64,000 nucleotides of DNA. It comes from Kluyvera sp040932435 (GTDB lineage Bacteria > Pseudomonadota > Gammaproteobacteria > Enterobacterales > Enterobacteriaceae). Positions within the stretch are counted from its first letter, which is position 1. Each line of letters begins with the position of its first letter. The position numbers and the translations under genes are program-made. The notes under the pieces are model-generated. The model worked only from the letters and a program-made list of their open reading frames with translations. It ran no database searches and was not told where the DNA came from. The stretch lies in assembly GCF_040932435.1 (NCBI RefSeq), contig NZ_JBFQGA010000003.1, positions 434,001 through 498,000 of the forward strand, written 5' to 3'. Positions 34,106-43,121 of this stretch are shown here, piece by piece.

Positions 34106-34894
34106 ATGGAAGCTTTCATTCAATGTGAAATTGAACAGGGCGTGATGACGCTGACGCTCAATCGCCCAGACCGACTCAACAGCTTTAATGACGTGATGCA
34201 CCAGCAGTTGGCCGATTGCTTAAAGCAGGCTGAGCGCGATGACACCATTCGCTGCCTGCTGATTACCGGTGCGGGGCGTGGCTTTTGCGCAGGACAAGAT
34301 CTTAACGACCGTAACGTCGATCCCAGCGGTCCAGCGCCTGATTTGGGCATGTCGGTTGAACGTTTTTATAACCCGCTGGTGCGCCGTCTTGCGGCGCTGC
34401 CAAAACCGGTTATCTGCGCGGTGAACGGCGTGGCTGCGGGGGCGGGTGCTACGCTGGCGCTCGGCTGCGATATCGTGATTGCCGCGCGCTCCGCCAAATT
34501 TGTGATGGCGTTTAGCAAGCTAGGCCTAGTGCCCGACTGTGGCGGTAGCTGGGTGCTGCCGCGCGTTGCTGGGCGTGCCCGTGCAATGGGGCTGGCGCTA
34601 CTGGGCGACACCCTAAGCGCAGAGCAAGCTGCGCAGTGGGGCTTGATCTGGCAGGTGGTGGACGACGCTGAGCTAAAAGACACCAGCCTGACGATGGCCC
34701 GCCATTTTGCCTCGCAGCCGACCTACGGTCTGGGACTGATTAAGAAAGCGTTGCAACTATCGGAAACCCACAGTTTGGATGAGCAGCTCGACGTTGAGCG
34801 TGATTTCCAGCGCTTGGCCGGTCGCAGCGACGACTATCGCGAAGGCGTTAGCGCCTTCCTCGCTAAACGTGCGCCCCAGTTCAGGGGGAAATAA
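34106..34894 (+). CDS. paaG: 1,2-epoxyphenylacetyl-CoA isomerase
   Basis: Crotonase-superfamily isomerase (262 residues, as in E. coli) that turns the ring epoxide into the seven-membered oxepin-CoA and also isomerises the 2,3/3,4 double bond later in the route. The oxyanion hole is in GRGFCAGQDLNDR, and the active Asp is in KLGLVPDCGGSWVLP, which differs from the Glu of hydratases. AAGGACGCTAACC precedes the ATG. Follows paaF by two bases and precedes paaH by three. Confidence 0.96.
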   Translation: MEAFIQCEIEQGVMTLTLNRPDRLNSFNDVMHQQLADCLKQAERDDTIRCLLITGAGRGFCAGQDLNDRNVDPSGPAPDLGMSVERFYNPLVRRLAALPKPVICAVNGVAAGAGATLALGCDIVIAARSAKFVMAFSKLGLVPDCGGSWVLPRVAGRARAMGLALLGDTLSAEQAAQWGLIWQVVDDAELKDTSLTMARHFASQPTYGLGLIKKALQLSETHSLDEQLDVERDFQRLAGRSDDYREGVSAFLAKRAPQFRGK

Positions 34895-34897
34895 GCC

Positions 34898-36316
34898 ATG
34901 AGTCAGACTCTTCACACCGTCGCCGTGATTGGCGGCGGCACGATGGGCGCCGGGATCGTCGAAGTGGCGGCCAGCGCCGGGCATCAGGTTCGCCTGTATG
35001 ACATTTCCGCTGAGGCGATTAGTCGCGCCATCGATGGCATTCGGCAGCGTTTGCTTAACCGCGTGAGCCGGGGAAAACTCAGCGACGAACAGGCGCAGGC
35101 GCTGCTGTCGCGCATTCAGCCTGCCACCGAACTGAGCCAGCTTGCCGACGCGCAGTTGGTGATTGAGGCGGCGTCCGAACGTCTGGAGATTAAACAGGCG
35201 CTGTTTAGCCAACTGGCGGAGATCTGCTCGTCGTCCACGCTGCTGACCAGCAATACCTCGTCAATTTCAATTACCGCTATTGCGGCGGGTATCAAGCATC
35301 CGGAGCGCGTTGCCGGGCTGCACTTCTTTAACCCCGCGCCGGTGATGAAACTGGTGGAAGTGGTAAGCGGACTGGCGACCTCGGCGGAAGTCGTGGAACA
35401 GCTCTGCCAGTGCGTCACCCGCTGGGGTAAGCAAGCGGTGCGCTGCCGTTCAACGCCGGGCTTTATCGTCAACCGCGTGGCGCGTCCTTATTACGCCGAA
35501 GCTTGGCGTGCGCTGGAGGAGCAAGTGGCGACGCCTGAAGTCATCGACGCCGCGCTACGTGATGGCGGCGGCTTCCTGATGGGGCCGCTGGCATTAACCG
35601 ATTTGATAGGGCAAGACGTGAACTTCGCGGTGACTTGCTCCGTCTTTAACGCCTTCTGGCAAGACCGTCGTTTTCTGCCGTCGCTGCTGCAACAGGAGCT
35701 GGCGCTGGCTGGGCGTTTGGGCAAGAAAAGCGGCCAGGGCGTTTATCGCTGGCCGGTCGAGAATCAACCCGAACTGGCGCTTAACACAGTAGCGGCAGAG
35801 CGCGCAGCGAAAGTGGCTAAAAGTGACATTGTCACTGAGCTGGATGACGTTCTGCTTTTGGAAACCACCGGTGAAACCGCGCTGGCCTTAAGCGTGCAGC
35901 ACGGTCGCCCGGTGGTGGTGTATGACCATGCCGCAGGTGACACGGTGGTGCTGGCGAGTGCGCAAACCAACTCACCGGAAGCGACGGATAAAGCCGTTTA
36001 TCACTTCCAACAGCAGGGCAAGAAAGTGCTGCAAATCGCCGATTATCCGGGGCTGCTGGTGTGGCGGACGGTGGCGATGCTGGCGAATGAAGCGCTTGAT
36101 GCGGTGCAAAAAGGCGTTGCCAGCGCTGAAGATATCGATACCGCGATGCGTCTGGGCGTGAACTACCCGCAAGGCCCGCTGGCCTGGGGGCAGTCGCTCG
36201 GCTGGGGGCGTGTGCTGCGCCTGTTAGAAAATCTGCAACAGCACTATGGCGAAGAACGCTATCGCCCGAGTGCGCTGCTGCGCCAAAAGGCGCTAATGGA
36301 GATGCGTCATGAGTAA
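34898..36316 (+). CDS. paaH: 3-hydroxyadipyl-CoA dehydrogenase
   Basis: NAD-dependent enzyme of 472 residues (E. coli 475). The Rossmann motif GGGTMGAGIVEVAASAGH is at residues about 12-29, HFFNPAP carries the catalytic His, and the C-terminal 3HCDH domain is duplicated, the second copy starting near residue 380 (YPGLLVWRTVAMLANEA). It forms 3-oxoadipyl-CoA for PaaJ. GGGGGAAATAAGCC precedes the ATG. The last 8 bases overlap paaI. Confidence 0.96.
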   Translation: MSQTLHTVAVIGGGTMGAGIVEVAASAGHQVRLYDISAEAISRAIDGIRQRLLNRVSRGKLSDEQAQALLSRIQPATELSQLADAQLVIEAASERLEIKQALFSQLAEICSSSTLLTSNTSSISITAIAAGIKHPERVAGLHFFNPAPVMKLVEVVSGLATSAEVVEQLCQCVTRWGKQAVRCRSTPGFIVNRVARPYYAEAWRALEEQVATPEVIDAALRDGGGFLMGPLALTDLIGQDVNFAVTCSVFNAFWQDRRFLPSLLQQELALAGRLGKKSGQGVYRWPVENQPELALNTVAAERAAKVAKSDIVTELDDVLLLETTGETALALSVQHGRPVVVYDHAAGDTVVLASAQTNSPEATDKAVYHFQQQGKKVLQIADYPGLLVWRTVAMLANEALDAVQKGVASAEDIDTAMRLGVNYPQGPLAWGQSLGWGRVLRLLENLQQHYGEERYRPSALLRQKALMEMRHE

Positions 36317-36731
36317 TGAAGCCTGGCGCAATGCGCGCGCCATGTATGAAAAAGATACCTGCGCTCGCGCGTTGGGCATTGAGATTATTGAGATGGACGA
36401 GGGCTATGCGCAGATGACCATGGCGGTTTCCCCCAACATGCTCAATGGCCACCAGACCTGCCACGGCGGGCAACTGTTTTCATTGGCCGATACCGCCTTT
36501 GCTTACGCCTGCAACAGCCAGGGGCTGGCGGCGGTGGCTTCGGCGGCGAGCATTGATTTTCTGCGTCCGGCGTTTACCGGCGATCTGCTGACCGCCACCG
36601 CGCGGGTCAAGCAGCAGGGCAAGCTGACCGGCGTTTATGACATTGAGATTGTTAATCAGCAGCAAAAAACCGTCGCACTATTCCGCGGCAAATCGCACCG
36701 CATCGGCGGCACTATCACGGGGGAAGTTTAA
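36309..36731 (+). CDS. paaI: Acyl-CoA thioesterase (hotdog fold)
   Basis: A 140-residue hotdog-fold thioesterase, as in E. coli, that releases CoA from ring-hydroxylated phenylacetyl-CoA esters and so protects the CoA pool. The catalytic region is NGHQTCHGGQLFSLADTAF (active Asp near residue 61). It starts within the last codons of paaH and its stop shares a base with the paaJ start, so translation is coupled throughout. Confidence 0.95.
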   Translation: MSNEAWRNARAMYEKDTCARALGIEIIEMDEGYAQMTMAVSPNMLNGHQTCHGGQLFSLADTAFAYACNSQGLAAVASAASIDFLRPAFTGDLLTATARVKQQGKLTGVYDIEIVNQQQKTVALFRGKSHRIGGTITGEV

Positions 36732-37936
36732 TGCGTGACGCTTTTATTTGTGACGGAATTCGGACACCGATTGGCCGCTACGGCGGGGCGCTATCGGGCG
36801 TGCGTGCCGATGACCTAGCGGCTATCCCGCTGCGCGAACTGTTAAGCCGTAACCCGCGCTTGGACGCCAGCTGCATCGACGATGTGATTTTTGGCTGTGC
36901 CAACCAGGCCGGTGAAGATAACCGTAACGTAGCGCATATGGCAACGTTGCTGGCGGGCTATCCGCACAGCGTGGCGGGCACCACCATTAACCGTCTGTGC
37001 GGCTCCGGTCTTGACGCTATCGGTTTTGCTGCCCGCGCCATTAAAGCGGGCGATGCGGACTTGATGATCGCCGGCGGCGTGGAGTCGATGTCCCGCGCCC
37101 CGTTCGTGATGGGCAAAGCCACTTCCGCGTTCCAGCGGCAGGCCGAGATGTTTGATACCACTATCGGCTGGCGTTTTGTGAACCCGCTCATGCAGCAGCA
37201 ATTTGGTACTGACAGCATGCCGGAAACGGCGGAGAATGTAGCCGAATTGTTAAATATTAGTCGCGAAGATCAGGACGCCTTTGCGTATCGTAGCCAGCAG
37301 CGTACGGCGCAAGCCCAGCGCGACGGCATTCTGGCGCAGGAAATTGTGCCGGTGCAGATTATTGGCAAAAAGGGCGCGGTGAGCGCGGTACGTGATGATG
37401 AGCATCCGCGCGCCGAAACCACGCTGGAAATGCTGGCGTCGCTGAAAACCCCGTTCCGCAAGGGCGGTGTGGTGACGGCAGGTAATGCCTCCGGCGTTAA
37501 CGATGGTGCGGCGGCAATGATTATTGCCAGCGAGCAGCAGGCGCTTACCCAGGGTTTGACGCCGCGTGCGCGCATTGTCGCCATGGCGACTGCGGGCGTC
37601 GAGCCAAAATATATGGGCCTAGGGCCGGTTCCGGCGGTACGTAAAGTGCTGGAGCGCGCAGGGCTTAACATTAACGATATGGACGTGATTGAACTCAACG
37701 AAGCCTTTGCCGCTCAAGCTTTGGGCGTTATGAGGCAGCTTGGGCTGGCGGATGATGCCGCACACGTGAATCCCAACGGTGGCGCCATCGCTTTAGGTCA
37801 CCCGCTGGGAATGAGCGGAGTGCGTCTGGCGCTGGCAGCAAGCTTGGAACTGGAACGACGCAATGGACGCTATGCGCTGTGTACGATGTGTATTGGCGTG
37901 GGCCAGGGCATTGCCCTGATCCTCGAACGAGTGTGA
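36731..37936 (+). CDS. paaJ: 3-oxoadipyl-CoA / 3-oxo-5,6-dehydrosuberyl-CoA thiolase
   Basis: A 401-residue thiolase, as in E. coli, cleaving both 3-oxo-5,6-dehydrosuberyl-CoA and 3-oxoadipyl-CoA to release acetyl-CoA and succinyl-CoA. The nucleophilic Cys is in NRLCGSGLDA (near residue 90), His in NPNGGAIALGHPLG (near 357) and the second Cys in CTMCIGVGQG (near 387). It lies 28 bases before paaK. Confidence 0.96.
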   Translation: MRDAFICDGIRTPIGRYGGALSGVRADDLAAIPLRELLSRNPRLDASCIDDVIFGCANQAGEDNRNVAHMATLLAGYPHSVAGTTINRLCGSGLDAIGFAARAIKAGDADLMIAGGVESMSRAPFVMGKATSAFQRQAEMFDTTIGWRFVNPLMQQQFGTDSMPETAENVAELLNISREDQDAFAYRSQQRTAQAQRDGILAQEIVPVQIIGKKGAVSAVRDDEHPRAETTLEMLASLKTPFRKGGVVTAGNASGVNDGAAAMIIASEQQALTQGLTPRARIVAMATAGVEPKYMGLGPVPAVRKVLERAGLNINDMDVIELNEAFAAQALGVMRQLGLADDAAHVNPNGGAIALGHPLGMSGVRLALAASLELERRNGRYALCTMCIGVGQGIALILERV

Positions 37937-37964
37937 GCTGATTGACCTGCGAGTACCCTACAAA

Positions 37965-39281
37965 ATGACAACTACAACAAAATTAGATCCGATTGAAACC
38001 GCATCGCGTGATGAATTACAGGCTCTGCAAACCGAACGTCTGAAATGGACGTTAAAACACGCCTATGAAAATGTGCCGATGTACCGCCGTAAGTTTGATG
38101 CGGCGGGGGTTCACCCGGATGATTTCCGTGAGCTGAGCGACCTCGGCAAGTTTCCCTGCACCACCAAGCAGGATCTGCGTGACAACTATCCGTTCGACAC
38201 CTTTGCGGTGCCAATGGAGCAGGTGGTGCGTATCCATGCGTCGTCCGGAACCACCGGCAAACCGACCGTTGTCGGCTATACACAAAACGATATCGATACC
38301 TGGGCGAATATCGTCGCCCGTTCGCTGCGCGCCGCAGGCGGTTCAGCGAAGGATAAAATCCATGTTGCCTACGGCTATGGCCTGTTCACCGGCGGCTTGG
38401 GCGCACATTACGGTGCGGAACGTCTTGGGGCAACGGTGATCCCGATGTCCGGCGGCCAGACCGAAAAACAAGCGCAGCTTATTCGCGACTTTAAACCTGA
38501 CATGATCATGGTGACGCCGTCTTACTGTCTGAACCTGATTGAAGAGCTGGAGCGGCAAATGGGCGGCGACGCGCGCGGTTGTTCGCTGCGCACCGGCGTG
38601 TTTGGCGCCGAGCCGTGGACCGCAGGTATGAAGGCCGAAATTGAGCGTCGCCTAGGCATTACTGCGCTGGATATTTACGGTCTGTCTGAAGTCATGGGGC
38701 CAGGCGTGGCGATGGAATGTATTGAAACCAACGATGGCCCGACTATCTGGGAAGATCATTTCTTCCCGGAAGTGGTGAATCCGGATGACGGTACACCGCT
38801 GGCGGACGGCCAGCATGGCGAACTGTTGTTCACCACGTTGACCAAAGAAGCGCTGCCGGTGATTCGCTATCGCACCCGCGACCTGACGCGTCTGCTGCCG
38901 GGCACCGCCCGCACTATGCGCCGTATGGACCGCATCAGTGGCCGTAGCGATGACATGCTGATTATTCGCGGCGTTAACGTCTTCCCGTCGCAGTTGGAAG
39001 AAGAGATCTTAAAGATTGAGCATCTGGCACCGCACTACCAGCTGGAAGTCGATAAGCGCGGGCATCTTGATTCGCTTTCTGTTCGCGTCGAGTTAAAAGA
39101 GAGCAGCTTAACGCTTAGCCACGAGCAGCGCTGTCAGGTTTGTCATCACCTGCGTCACCGCATTAAGTCGATGGTGGGGATTTCAATCGACGTCAGCATC
39201 GTTAACTGCGGCAGCATCCCGCGCTCTGAGGGCAAGGCATGTCGCGTGTTTGACCTGCGTAAAGCGGCGGCGAACGGTTAA
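37965..39281 (+). CDS. paaK: Phenylacetate-CoA ligase
   Basis: ATP-dependent activation of phenylacetate to phenylacetyl-CoA, the first committed step. The protein has 438 residues (E. coli 437). Adenylate-forming motifs are ASSGTTGKPTVVGYT (residues about 91-105), DIYGLSEVMGPGVAMEC and the C-terminal RRMDRISGRSDDMLIIRGVNVFPSQ. The C-terminal Lys region (IPRSEGKACRVFDLR) is intact. The Shine-Dalgarno sequence is weak, which together with the 28-base gap may lower its yield relative to paaJ. A BIME cluster separates it from paaX. Confidence 0.96.
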   Translation: MTTTTKLDPIETASRDELQALQTERLKWTLKHAYENVPMYRRKFDAAGVHPDDFRELSDLGKFPCTTKQDLRDNYPFDTFAVPMEQVVRIHASSGTTGKPTVVGYTQNDIDTWANIVARSLRAAGGSAKDKIHVAYGYGLFTGGLGAHYGAERLGATVIPMSGGQTEKQAQLIRDFKPDMIMVTPSYCLNLIEELERQMGGDARGCSLRTGVFGAEPWTAGMKAEIERRLGITALDIYGLSEVMGPGVAMECIETNDGPTIWEDHFFPEVVNPDDGTPLADGQHGELLFTTLTKEALPVIRYRTRDLTRLLPGTARTMRRMDRISGRSDDMLIIRGVNVFPSQLEEEILKIEHLAPHYQLEVDKRGHLDSLSVRVELKESSLTLSHEQRCQVCHHLRHRIKSMVGISIDVSIVNCGSIPRSEGKACRVFDLRKAAANG

Positions 39282-39288
39282 GCTGTTG

Positions 39289-39530
39289 TGCCCGATAGGC
39301 CTACGGTTTCGTTCCTGTAGGCCGGATAAGGCAACGCCGCCATCCGGCAATGTGCACTTTACTGCCCGATGGCGCTGTGCTTATCGGGCCTACGGTTTTG
39401 GTCCTGTAGGCCGGATAAGGCAACGCCGCCATCCGGCAATGTGCACTTTACTGCCCGATGGCGCTGCGCTTACCGGGCCTACGGTTTTGTTCCTGTGGGT
39501 CGGATAAGGCAACGCCGCCATCCGGCTACC
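39289..39530. repeat. Tandem BIME array, 89-base period
   Basis: Pairs of REP palindromes (GCCGGATAAGGCAACGCC... and GCCCGATGGCGCTG...) repeat with a period of 89 bases: CCTGTAG occurs at 39314 and 39403 and CCTGTGG at 39492. The first copy is partial at its start. This explains most of the 323 bases between paaK and paaX. It may stabilise the paa transcript or bind IHF and DNA gyrase, as known for BIMEs. Confidence 0.85.
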
Positions 39531-39604
39531 AGAACTTGCCCTGTTAGGGTGATTTTCCTGTGCTATGATTCAAAAAGGATATAAATAACAACAGAATGAA
39601 TCAT

Positions 39605-40531
39605 ATGGATAAACTCGATAGCTTTATTCAGCAGGCGGTGACCACGATGCCCATCAGCGGCACCTCGCTTATCGCCTCGTTATACGGTGACTGCTTATCC
39701 CAGCGCGGCGGTGAAGTCTGGCTGGGGAGCGTGGCTGCGTTATTAGAAGGACTGGGGTTTGGCGAGCGCTTTGTGCGCACCGCACTGTTTCGCCTCAATA
39801 AAGAAGAGTGGCTGGACGTCATACGCATCGGCCGCCGCAGCTTTTACCGTCTTAGCGATAAAGGGCTGCGCTTAACCCGCCGCGCGGAGAGCAAAATCTA
39901 CCGTGCCAGCGCGCCGGAGTGGGATGGAACTTGGCTGCTGCTACTGTCGGAAGGCTTAGACAAAACGATGTTGGCGGAAGTGAAAAAGCAGCTTCTCTGG
40001 CAGGGCTTTGGCGCGCTGGCCCCAAGTCTGCTGGCGTCACCATCGCAGAAGTTGGCCGACGTGCAATCGCTGCTGCATGAGGCGGGCGTGGCGGAGAATG
40101 TTATCTTCTTCGAAGCCCATTCCCCGCTGGCGATTTCCCGCGCCGCGCTGCGTGAACGGGTCGAAGAGTGCTGGCATCTGACTGAACAGAACGCCATGTA
40201 TGAAGCGTTTATCACTTTATTCCGCCCGCTGTTACCGCTGCTGCGCGATGCCACGCCGGACGAACTCACGCCGGAGCGCTGCTTCCAGATCCGTTTGCTG
40301 CTGATCCATTTCTACCGCCGCGTGGTGCTAAAAGATCCGCTGTTGCCGGAAGAACTGCTGCCCGCCCACTGGCTGGGACAGACAGCGCGCCAGCTGTGTA
40401 TCAATATTTATCAACGCGTTGCACCCGGAGCTCAGGTTTTTGTCAGTGAAAAAGGCGAAAGTTCAGTGGGCGAGTTGCCCGCGCCGGGGCCGCTTTATTA
40501 TCAACGCTTCGGTGGATTACCCGAGGCGTAA
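39605..40531 (+). CDS. paaX: Phenylacetate degradation repressor
   Basis: GntR-like repressor (308 residues from this start; E. coli 316) that binds phenylacetyl-CoA as inducer and represses the paaZ and paaA promoters. The DNA-binding part is at the N-terminus (GTSLIASLYGDCLSQRGGEVWLGSVAALL, then FVRTALFRLNKEEWL), followed by the inducer and dimer domain (WLLLLSEGL, VKKQLLWQGFGALAPSLL). It ends GGLPEA, about eight residues shorter than E. coli. An in-frame ATG three codons upstream is possible. It is transcribed with paaY. Confidence 0.95.
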   Translation: MDKLDSFIQQAVTTMPISGTSLIASLYGDCLSQRGGEVWLGSVAALLEGLGFGERFVRTALFRLNKEEWLDVIRIGRRSFYRLSDKGLRLTRRAESKIYRASAPEWDGTWLLLLSEGLDKTMLAEVKKQLLWQGFGALAPSLLASPSQKLADVQSLLHEAGVAENVIFFEAHSPLAISRAALRERVEECWHLTEQNAMYEAFITLFRPLLPLLRDATPDELTPERCFQIRLLLIHFYRRVVLKDPLLPEELLPAHWLGQTARQLCINIYQRVAPGAQVFVSEKGESSVGELPAPGPLYYQRFGGLPEA

Positions 40532-40542
40532 CAGGAGAAGCC

Positions 40543-41139
40543 ATGCCGATTTACCAGATGGACGGGATGACCCCGGTGGTGCCCGCTGAAAGCTACGTTC
40601 ACCCAACCGCCGTGTTGATTGGTGATGTGATCCTCGGCAAAGGCGTCTATGTGGGGCCAAATGCCAGTCTGCGCGGCGATTTTGGTCGTATCGTGGTGAA
40701 AGATGGCGCCAATATTCAAGATAACTGCGTAATGCACGGTTTCCCGGGGCAGGACACGGTGGTGGAAGAGGACGGTCATATTGGTCATGGCGCTATCCTC
40801 CACGGCTGCGTGATAGGCCGTAATGCGCTAGTCGGCATGAGCGCAGTGATAATCGACGGCGCGACCATCGGCGAGAACAGCATCGTTGGCGCGTCAGCGT
40901 TTATTAAAGCCCGCGCATCCATGCCTGCCAATCATCTTATCGTCGGCAGCCCGGCGAAAGCGATCCGCACCTTAACCGAGCAGGAGCTGGCTTGGAAAAA
41001 GCAGGGCACCCGTGAGTATCAGGTGCTGGTTGAACGCTGCCAGAAGACGCTGTTTGAGGTGCAACCGCTGACCGAAGCTGAGCCTGATAGAAAGCGGCTG
41101 GAATTTGATGAAGATCTGAAGCCGAAATCGGCGGTGTAG
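40543..41139 (+). CDS. paaY: PaaY, hexapeptide-repeat thioesterase
   Basis: Trimeric left-handed beta-helix protein of the gamma-carbonic-anhydrase group (198 residues, E. coli 196), a thioesterase that removes 2-hydroxycyclohepta-1,4,6-triene-1-formyl-CoA and so prevents sequestration of CoA and helps full induction. Hexapeptide repeats run from about residue 15 to 130 (VHPTAVLIGDVILGKGVYVGPNASLRGD, INSIVG-like turns), with GHGAILHGCVIGRNALVGMSA at the centre carrying the His ligands. GGAGAAGCC precedes the ATG. Its TAG stop lies within a REP element. Confidence 0.95.
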   Translation: MPIYQMDGMTPVVPAESYVHPTAVLIGDVILGKGVYVGPNASLRGDFGRIVVKDGANIQDNCVMHGFPGQDTVVEEDGHIGHGAILHGCVIGRNALVGMSAVIIDGATIGENSIVGASAFIKARASMPANHLIVGSPAKAIRTLTEQELAWKKQGTREYQVLVERCQKTLFEVQPLTEAEPDRKRLEFDEDLKPKSAV

Positions 41140-41211
41140 GCCTGATAAGCAAAGCGCCATCAGGCACCCGGAACAGATTGCCGGATGGCGGCTTCGCCTT
41201 ATCCGGCCTAC
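41136..41211. repeat. BIME overlapping the paaY stop
   Basis: GTAGGCCTGATAAGC...GCGCCATCAGGC at 41136-41165 includes the paaY stop codon (TAG, 41137-41139); a second, opposite REP (GCCGGATGGCGGC...CCGGCCTAC) is at 41180-41211. Confidence 0.9.
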
Positions 41212-41221
41212 AAAGTCGTTT

Positions 41222-42112
41222 CTAGGTGTAGCGCAGCGCGTCAACCAAGAGTGCAAATGCGGTCGTGTGCTGGCGGCGACTTGGGTAGTAGAGATAGTAG
41301 CCGGCAAACGGCACGCACCAGTCCGCGAGGACATGCTGCAATCGGCCCGTGGCAATAGCTTCGCTGACCGAATCTTCCGGCACGTAAGCTAGGCCCAGTC
41401 CGGCAAGCGCTGCGTCAATACGCTGCGGAAGACAGTTGAGGATAAGTTGCCCCTCAACCCGCACGCGCAACGGCTCGCCATTTTTCTCAAATTCCCACGC
41501 ATACAGCCCGCCGCGTGTCGGCAACCGCATGTTGATGCAACGGTGCTGCTGAAGATCATAGGGAACTTCAGGCGTACCGTGTTTTGCCAAATAATCGGCA
41601 GAGGCGACCACCGCCATGCGCATATCCGGCGTAATACGCACCGCGATCATGTCGCGGGCAACCTGTTCACCCAGACGCACACCGGCGTCAAACCGTTCGT
41701 CGACGATATCGGTCAGGCCGTTATCCACGGTGACTTCGATATTGATATCCGGGTAGGCTTGCATAAAGGGCTTAATACGCGGCCAAATCACCGTATTCAT
41801 TGCATGTTCGCCGACGTTCAGGCGAATATTGCCCGCCGGACGTTCGCGTGAGTCGCGCAGGGCGGAAAGCTCTTGCTCCATTTCCAAAAGATGGGGGCTT
41901 AAGCGCTGATAGAGTTTTTCACCGGCTTCGGTCGGGGCGACGTTGCGAGTGGTGCGGGTCAGCAGCCGCACGTCCAGCCGGCTTTCGAGGTTTCGCATGG
42001 CGTGGCTCAAGGCGGATTGTGACACGCCAAGCTGCGCGGCGGCGCGTGTAAAACTGCGTTCGCGGGCGACAACCATAAAGGAGATCAGGTCGTTAATATT
42101 GTCTTTTAGCAT
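41222..42112 (-). CDS. LysR family transcriptional regulator
   Basis: A 296-residue LTTR beginning MLKDNINDLISFMVVARERS, with the HTH in FTRAAAQLGVSQSALSHAMRNLE. The effector domain starts near residue 92 and ends TTAFALLVDALRYT. This subgroup is numerous in enterobacteria, and no target is evident: its neighbour on the other strand is the P-loop protein, 100 bases away, which may be under its control. The Shine-Dalgarno sequence is poor. Confidence 0.88.
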   Translation of the reverse strand: MLKDNINDLISFMVVARERSFTRAAAQLGVSQSALSHAMRNLESRLDVRLLTRTTRNVAPTEAGEKLYQRLSPHLLEMEQELSALRDSRERPAGNIRLNVGEHAMNTVIWPRIKPFMQAYPDINIEVTVDNGLTDIVDERFDAGVRLGEQVARDMIAVRITPDMRMAVVASADYLAKHGTPEVPYDLQQHRCINMRLPTRGGLYAWEFEKNGEPLRVRVEGQLILNCLPQRIDAALAGLGLAYVPEDSVSEAIATGRLQHVLADWCVPFAGYYLYYPSRRQHTTAFALLVDALRYT

Positions 42113-42212
42113 TGCAGCAGGCCATTAATGAGTTTGGTTCATATTTCTTACTGAATTCATTGAGTGTAATGTTCATAGGTTTATATGCAACCCTGCGGAT
42201 ATTGACGAGGCA

Positions 42213-42752
42213 ATGATGAAAATCAACGTGGTAGGAACCAGTGGCGTCGGCAAGTCGACGCTTGCTCGTCGTTTGGCGCACGGGCTTTCACTGCCTTATA
42301 TCGAAATGGACCGGCTTTACTGGCGACCAAACTGGCAGGGGACGCCCGACGATGAACTGTTTGCGGCGTTGGCTGAGGCAACCAATGCGCCGGGTTGGGT
42401 ATTAGATGGTAACTATAATCGCAGTCGTCAGGTGAAGTGGCGGGAAGTGGATATGGTCGTGTGGGTCGATTACGGGTTTTGCCGCACGCTGCGGCAGGCG
42501 GTATTCCGGGCGGCTTCACGCGCTTGGCGACACCAGGAGCTGTGGCCTGGCACCGGCAATCGCGAAAGCTTTCGCCGATCGTTTGCCAGCCGTGAGTCAA
42601 TTATTCTCTGGACGCTGAAAACCTGGCGCGCTAACCGCCAGCGCTATCTGCAAGATATGGTCGATCCGCGCTGGCAGCACATCCGCTTTGTCCGCCTACA
42701 AAACCGCCGTGATACCGAGGCGTTGATGACGGAGTTGATGGCAAAAAAGTGA
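42213..42752 (+). CDS. P-loop NTPase, adenylate/shikimate-kinase-like
   Basis: A 179-residue P-loop protein. Walker A is GTSGVGKST (residues about 8-16), followed by a kinase-like core: LPYIEMDRLYWRPNWQGTP, then WVLDGNYNR and DMVVWVDYGF as the Walker-B-like strand, and a Lys/Arg-rich lid. The layout resembles small nucleotide or shikimate kinases, annotated elsewhere as DNA-topology-modulation or AAA proteins without proven function. ATGATG at the start; GAGG lies just upstream. A single gene next to pptA. Confidence 0.8.
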   Translation: MMKINVVGTSGVGKSTLARRLAHGLSLPYIEMDRLYWRPNWQGTPDDELFAALAEATNAPGWVLDGNYNRSRQVKWREVDMVVWVDYGFCRTLRQAVFRAASRAWRHQELWPGTGNRESFRRSFASRESIILWTLKTWRANRQRYLQDMVDPRWQHIRFVRLQNRRDTEALMTELMAKK

Positions 42753-42841
42753 AATAATTCGTGATATTAACGCACATAATGCCCGTCGTTTTTGCCGCGC
42801 TATGATAGCGTTAATGCCCTAACCATAAAGGAGTCCTGCCA

Positions 42842-43069
42842 ATGCCGCACGTTGATATTAAATGTTTCCCACGCGAGCTGAACGATGAACAAAAAACCGC
42901 GCTGGCCGCGGATATTACCGCAGTGCTGGTTCGTCATCTGAATAGTAAAGAGGGCGCGGTGAGCGTTGCGCTGAATCAGGTGCAGCAGAACGACTGGCAG
43001 CAGGTGTGGGACACCGAAATTGCTCCACAGATGGACACGCTGATTAAGAAGCCCGGGTATAGTATGTGA
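42842..43069 (+). CDS. pptA: Tautomerase PptA (4-oxalocrotonate tautomerase family)
   Basis: A 75-residue small tautomerase, two residues shorter than E. coli PptA (77). The amino-terminal Pro exposed after Met removal is the general base (MPHVDIKCFPRELN). The natural substrate is not known; E. coli PptA tautomerises phenylenolpyruvate slowly. AAAGGAGTCC precedes the ATG. pptA-yddH-nhoA order is as in E. coli K-12, though an ABC operon is inserted here. Confidence 0.92.
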   Translation: MPHVDIKCFPRELNDEQKTALAADITAVLVRHLNSKEGAVSVALNQVQQNDWQQVWDTEIAPQMDTLIKKPGYSM

Positions 43070-43082
43070 TTTTTGCGGGGGG

Positions 43083-43112
43083 GCCTGATGGCGCTGCGCT
43101 TATCAGGCCTAC
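43083..43112. repeat. Single REP element
   Basis: GCCTGATGGCGCTGCGC followed by TTATCAGGCCTAC, between pptA and yddH, which converge here. Confidence 0.85.
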
Positions 43113-43121
43113 CTAACCGTA

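Noticed and set aside
39289..39530. CRISPR-like periodic repeats
   Set aside because: The repeats are 89-base BIME units made of REP palindromes with identical spacers, and there are no cas genes.
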